From Lachnospiraceae bacterium (GTDB lineage Bacteria > Bacillota > Clostridia > Lachnospirales > Lachnospiraceae), in the NCBI GenBank assembly GCA_015056865.1, contig SVFM01000016.1:1-64000 (forward strand): a DNA stretch of 64,000 nucleotides, read 5' to 3'. How positions within the stretch are numbered: position 1 is the first letter of the stretch; every line of letters begins with the position of its first letter. The notes under the pieces are model-generated. The model saw only the letters and a list, made by a program, of their open reading frames with translations. It made no database searches and had not been told where the DNA came from. Made by a program: the position numbers and the translations under genes. Positions 60,787 through 64,000 of this stretch are shown here, piece by piece.

Positions 60787-62130
60787 ATGCTGAGCAACGA
60801 TCAGAATAAGCAGCCGGATTTTATGATTGAGAAAATAAAGGAACGGCCGGTGAACAAGAAAAAGCTGTTGCGGCGAACCGTGATCACGGCATCCATGGCG
60901 GTTATCTTTGGATTGATCGCATGTTTTACCTTTTCTGTTCTGGAGCCGGTGATCAGCAATTGGCTCTACCCGGAGGAGAAACCGAATTATGTGGAGTTTC
61001 CTGAAGAGGAAGATGAAATGTTGCCGGAGGATATGATTGCAGAGAGTACGGAAGCAGACATTCAACAGGAGATTCAGGAAGGTATTCAGCAGGAGTTGGA
61101 AAACGTCTTGGAGCAGGGTGGTCAGATCCAGGAAGTTTTGGACAAGTGGAAATTGGATGCGGACAATTATAGTCAGTTGTACACAGCTATGTACACATAT
61201 AAGACAGAGATCAGCAAATCTATTGTTACTATTACAGGAGTAACATCCGATACAGATTGGTTTAATAATATATATGAAAGTACCGGACAGGTATCCGGTG
61301 TGATCCTGGCAGATAATGGAAAAGAATTGTTGATATTGGGGGATAGTGCACCGCTAAAGAATGTAGACAGTATTACGGTGACGTTTTTTGATAATGTGCA
61401 GGTGCCCGCAGTTATTAAGGAGGAAGACAGTGGAACACAGCTGGCGATTTATGCTGTGGACTTAGCAGACATTCCGGAACGTACCCAAGAGAGGATCCTT
61501 ATTGCCGGGCTGGGATCTTCCAGAAGTGGAGCGGTAGTGGGGACGCCGGTGGTGGCAGTGGGAAGCCCTATGGGGGTCACTGGTTCTGTAGGTTATGGAA
61601 TGGTGACAGCCACTAAACCGGGATGGTCTGTACCGGATGCGAATTATACGCTGGTATTAACGGATATATATGGTAGTCAGAATGGTAATGGTATCATCTT
61701 TAACATGCGATATCAAGTGTTGGGCATTATTACTACCGGCAAGAATGAAGATGGTATGAATAATCTTGTCACCGGTTTGGGCATTTCAGAGCTTCGAAGA
61801 GTCATCACCCGGATGTCTAATGGCAGCCCGGAAACTTACCTGGGAATCAAGGGTACAGATGTGACGCAGAAGATCAATAAGGAAACTCAGGTTCCCATAG
61901 GTGCTTACGTGACAGATGTGGATATGGATTCTCCTGCCATGCTGGCAGGGATTCAGCCGGGAGATGTGATCATACAGCTGGAGGATGGTGCGGTCCGGGA
62001 TTTTGAGGATTACACGAAGGAATTGATGGAATACGCGCCGGGAGATACAGTGGAAGTCACTGCCATGCGCCGGGTTCAGGAAGGTTATAAGGAAGTTGTG
62101 TTTAAAGTAACCCTTGCAGAGGGAAAATAG
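60787..62130 (+). CDS. HtrA/DegP-like membrane protein lacking the catalytic triad, with PDZ domain
   Basis: A 447-residue protein: one helix (about 35-58), an acidic Glu/Gln-rich stalk (65-115), a trypsin-like domain (about 140-335) and a PDZ domain (about 350-445: GAYVTDVDMDSPAMLAGIQPGDVIIQLE). In the protease domain the His site reads LLILGDSA (D186 instead of His), the Asp site reads GTQLAIY (Q218), and the Ser loop reads QNGNGIIFN (G300 where Ser is expected). It should be proteolytically dead. GGAGGGTGA precedes the ATG. A sensory or scaffold role is inferred. Confidence 0.88.
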   Translation: MLSNDQNKQPDFMIEKIKERPVNKKKLLRRTVITASMAVIFGLIACFTFSVLEPVISNWLYPEEKPNYVEFPEEEDEMLPEDMIAESTEADIQQEIQEGIQQELENVLEQGGQIQEVLDKWKLDADNYSQLYTAMYTYKTEISKSIVTITGVTSDTDWFNNIYESTGQVSGVILADNGKELLILGDSAPLKNVDSITVTFFDNVQVPAVIKEEDSGTQLAIYAVDLADIPERTQERILIAGLGSSRSGAVVGTPVVAVGSPMGVTGSVGYGMVTATKPGWSVPDANYTLVLTDIYGSQNGNGIIFNMRYQVLGIITTGKNEDGMNNLVTGLGISELRRVITRMSNGSPETYLGIKGTDVTQKINKETQVPIGAYVTDVDMDSPAMLAGIQPGDVIIQLEDGAVRDFEDYTKELMEYAPGDTVEVTAMRRVQEGYKEVVFKVTLAEGK

Positions 62131-62148
62131 TAAGGAGCAGTAAAAGAC

Positions 62149-63093
62149 ATGAAGTATATTAAGGATTATAGAGAAGGCGACAGGGTATTTGATATATATC
62201 TATGTAAGCATAGGCAGTCTGCGGTAACCAAGAACGGAAAGCCCTACGACAACGTGATTTTGCAGGACAAAACAGGCACGTTGGATGCTAAGGTTTGGGA
62301 ACCCAACAGTGCAGGCATTGCGGAGTTTGATTCCTTGGATTACATAGAAGTCTACGGAGAAGTCACCAGCTTTCAGGGAGCATTGCAGGTAAATGTGAAG
62401 CGTATCCGGGTTTGTCACGAGGGCGAGTATGACCCGGCCGACTACCTGCCGGTCAGCTCCAAGGACATAGGAGAAATGTACCGGAAACTTTTAAAGATGG
62501 TGGACAGTCTGGAAAATGAGTACGTGAAAAAACTGTTGAATGCCTTTTTCCGTGAAGATGCCCAGTTCAGCAAAGCTTTTCAGAAGTCTTCTGCTGCAAA
62601 AGCCATCCACCATGGTTTTGTGGGCGGTCTGTTGGAGCACAGTCTCAGCGTGACCATGTTGTGTGATTATTATTGCAGTGTTTATCCCATATTAAAGCGT
62701 GACTTGCTGTTAGCAGCCGCTATGCTCCATGATATTGGGAAGACCAAGGAGATTTCTCCTTTCCCGGAGAACGATTATACAGATGACGGGCAGCTGCTGG
62801 GCCATATTGTTATAGGCAGTGAGATGATATCCGAAAAGATTAGGGAAATCCCCGGATTCCCCCCTGTGCTTGCAGCAGAGATTAAGCACTGCATTCTGGC
62901 ACACCATGGAAAGTATGAATTTGGCTCACCCAAGATACCGGCGCTGATCGAAGCATTAGCCCTGAATTATGCAGATGATACAGACGCCAAAATACAGACT
63001 TTCAGTGAAATTCTAAATGGCACACAGGAGCAGGGGTGGCTTGGCTATAACAGGCTGTTTGAATCTAACCTGCGCAAAACGAGACTGAACTAG
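62149..63093 (+). CDS. YhaM-like OB-fold/HD domain 3'-5' exoribonuclease
   Basis: A 314-residue protein. An OB-fold nucleic acid-binding domain (about 10-90: LQDKTGTLDAKVWEPN) is followed by an HD domain (about 145-270) with HHGFVGGLLEHSLSV, AMLHDIGKTKE, LGHIVIGSEMI and AHHGKYEFGSP. This matches YhaM/CbF1 exoribonucleases of Firmicutes. The preceding gene ends 18 bases upstream, with AAGGAG in between. Confidence 0.92.
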   Translation: MKYIKDYREGDRVFDIYLCKHRQSAVTKNGKPYDNVILQDKTGTLDAKVWEPNSAGIAEFDSLDYIEVYGEVTSFQGALQVNVKRIRVCHEGEYDPADYLPVSSKDIGEMYRKLLKMVDSLENEYVKKLLNAFFREDAQFSKAFQKSSAAKAIHHGFVGGLLEHSLSVTMLCDYYCSVYPILKRDLLLAAAMLHDIGKTKEISPFPENDYTDDGQLLGHIVIGSEMISEKIREIPGFPPVLAAEIKHCILAHHGKYEFGSPKIPALIEALALNYADDTDAKIQTFSEILNGTQEQGWLGYNRLFESNLRKTRLN

Positions 63094-63144
63094 TGAACGG
63101 TATTTTTGCCGGCGCAGTTGTACTTTGGCAAGGAGTATCATAGA

Positions 63145-64000
63145 ATGACAGATAAGAATCTGACAAAAAACGATTTGGTTACGGTGGATATCGCAGACAT
63201 CGGCGCAGATGGGGAAGGCATTGGAAAGGTAGATGGTTTACCGCTTTTCATCAAGGATGCTGTGATCGGTGACCGGGTGGAAGCCAGGGTGACCAAAACA
63301 AAAAAACATTATGGATATGCAAGAGTCGAGAGGGTGATCGAACCCTCTCCTTTTCGCGTACAGCCGGCCTGCGGATTTCACAGGCAGTGCGGCGGCTGTC
63401 AGATACAGGCTTTTGATTATGAGAAGCAGCTGGAATTTAAACAAAATAAGGTGCGAAATCACCTGATCCGGATTGGCGGATTTGGCGAGCATGTGGTGGA
63501 GCAGATTATGGAGCCCATCCTTGGAATGGAGGATCCGTGGCACTATCGGAATAAAGCCCAGTACCCTGTAGGCACAGACAAAGAGGGTAACCCGATCACC
63601 GGTTTTTATGCAGGTCGAACCCATTCGATCATTGCCAACACGGATTGCCGGCTGGGGCGGGTGGAAAATCAGGAGATTTTGGAAGCGGTCCTGGATTACA
63701 TGAAGGTGAATCATGTCAGTGCCTATCAGGAGGAAACAGGCATCGGTCTGATCCGCCATATCCTGATTCGCACCGGCTTTGCCAGCGGCCAGATCATGGT
63801 CTGTCTGATCATAAATGCGGATAAGTTTGAATCCCTGCCGGATCAGGAGTACCTGTTGGAGAAGTTAAAAAACATTCCGGGAATGACAAGCGTGTCAGTT
63901 AATTTGAATACCCGCAGGGATAATGTGATTATGGGGGATCAGGTGCACACCATCTGGGGCAGTTCCACCATATCTGACACCCTGCATATTTATGGCCGCG
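63145..64000 (+). CDS. rlmD: 23S rRNA (uracil-5-)-methyltransferase RlmD/RumA family, cut by window end
   Basis: The first 285 residues are present; the frame runs off the window. A TRAM domain (about 8-68: VDIADIGADGEGIGKVDG) precedes a [4Fe-4S] cysteine set CGFHRQCGGC (about 76-85) and the start of the methyltransferase (HYRNKAQYPVG, GLIRHILIRTG). The SAM-binding and catalytic parts lie beyond 64000. Family members methylate U747 or U1939 of 23S rRNA, or tRNA U54. ATG at 63145 with AAGGAG 9-10 bases upstream. Confidence 0.93.
   Translation, partial: MTDKNLTKNDLVTVDIADIGADGEGIGKVDGLPLFIKDAVIGDRVEARVTKTKKHYGYARVERVIEPSPFRVQPACGFHRQCGGCQIQAFDYEKQLEFKQNKVRNHLIRIGGFGEHVVEQIMEPILGMEDPWHYRNKAQYPVGTDKEGNPITGFYAGRTHSIIANTDCRLGRVENQEILEAVLDYMKVNHVSAYQEETGIGLIRHILIRTGFASGQIMVCLIINADKFESLPDQEYLLEKLKNIPGMTSVSVNLNTRRDNVIMGDQVHTIWGSSTISDTLHIYGR

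Noticed and set aside
1..64000. CRISPR array, restriction-modification, toxin-antitoxin or other defence island
   Set aside because: No regularly spaced repeats, cas, methylase, nuclease-toxin or retron-like genes were found. Only the left-edge tRNA scar hints at mobile DNA outside the window.

Overview
The window reads as ordinary chromosome of a Gram-positive, spore-lineage gut Clostridium relative, most likely a Lachnospiraceae member. The reasons are moderate GC, strong AGGAGG ribosome binding sites, a BofA/YaaL-type pair, Gram-positive Tad (Flp) pilus genes without a secretin, oxygen-sensitive two-subunit fumarase, a DUF4080 radical-SAM protein, VanW, a TadE/DUF5702/DUF6382 set and an L-fucose isomerase. 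The genus cannot be fixed by eye. Nearly all genes lie on the plus strand. No CRISPR array, complete transposase, rRNA or complete tRNA gene was seen.

Layout. 1-150: end of an integrated element. The 3' part of a tRNA-Arg(CCU)-like gene (109-150) is left as a probable attachment-site scar, followed by its terminator. 254-9277: chromate-type transporter pair, S1 protein, SDR oxidoreductase, a DUF2975/YozG-like/DUF4153 operon, an AT-rich P-loop kinase, a DUF6056 membrane protein, an unknown gene and rsmA. 9344-13672: three proteins joined by low-complexity linkers (SHOCT, zinc ribbon, and a TPR plus acidic repeat plus degenerate AAA+ protein). 13714-14432: YaaL-like and BofA-like genes, divergent.

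14594-23457 is the largest coherent system, a Tad/Flp pilus operon behind a near-consensus promoter. It has two prepilin peptidases, a TadZ-like protein with a degenerate P loop, the TadA motor, TadB, a TadC-like protein split by an 11-A run, a 55-residue Flp pilin, DUF5702, two TadE-like pseudopilins (one with a duplicated YH/C/CxxC tail) and DUF6382. A rhomboid protease, HIT protein, fumarase subunits, PlsC and a ProX-like deacylase follow in the same direction to 27213.

27200-46883: membrane and envelope proteins, CapA lipoprotein, a ferredoxin-type aldo/keto reductase, galactokinase, a truncated MocR regulator that lacks its PLP lysine, an acyltransferase, pyridoxal kinase, a TetR-controlled membrane pair, DUF4080 radical SAM, an exonuclease, VanW, AIR-synthase-like, aminotransferase and TrmL. 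46888-51905: a GlpR-like DeoR repressor diverges from a GlpA-like/FAD oxidoreductase/DUF1667 operon whose leader holds a ~190-nt long hairpin. 52023-56111: fucI-fucU and an OFA-type MFS carrier. 56265-64000: a secreted serpin lipoprotein, a parvulin-type foldase, MBL hydrolase, flavoprotein-rubredoxin, a HtrA homologue without its catalytic triad, a YhaM-like HD nuclease and the start of an RlmD-type methyltransferase cut by the window end.

The most unusual items are the glp leader hairpin, the poly-A frameshift in the pilus operon, three proteins that keep a fold but have lost catalytic residues (pseudo-HtrA, pseudo-AAA+, MocR K-to-Q), the inhibitory-type serpin and the tRNA scar. No wholly new multi-gene system was proven.
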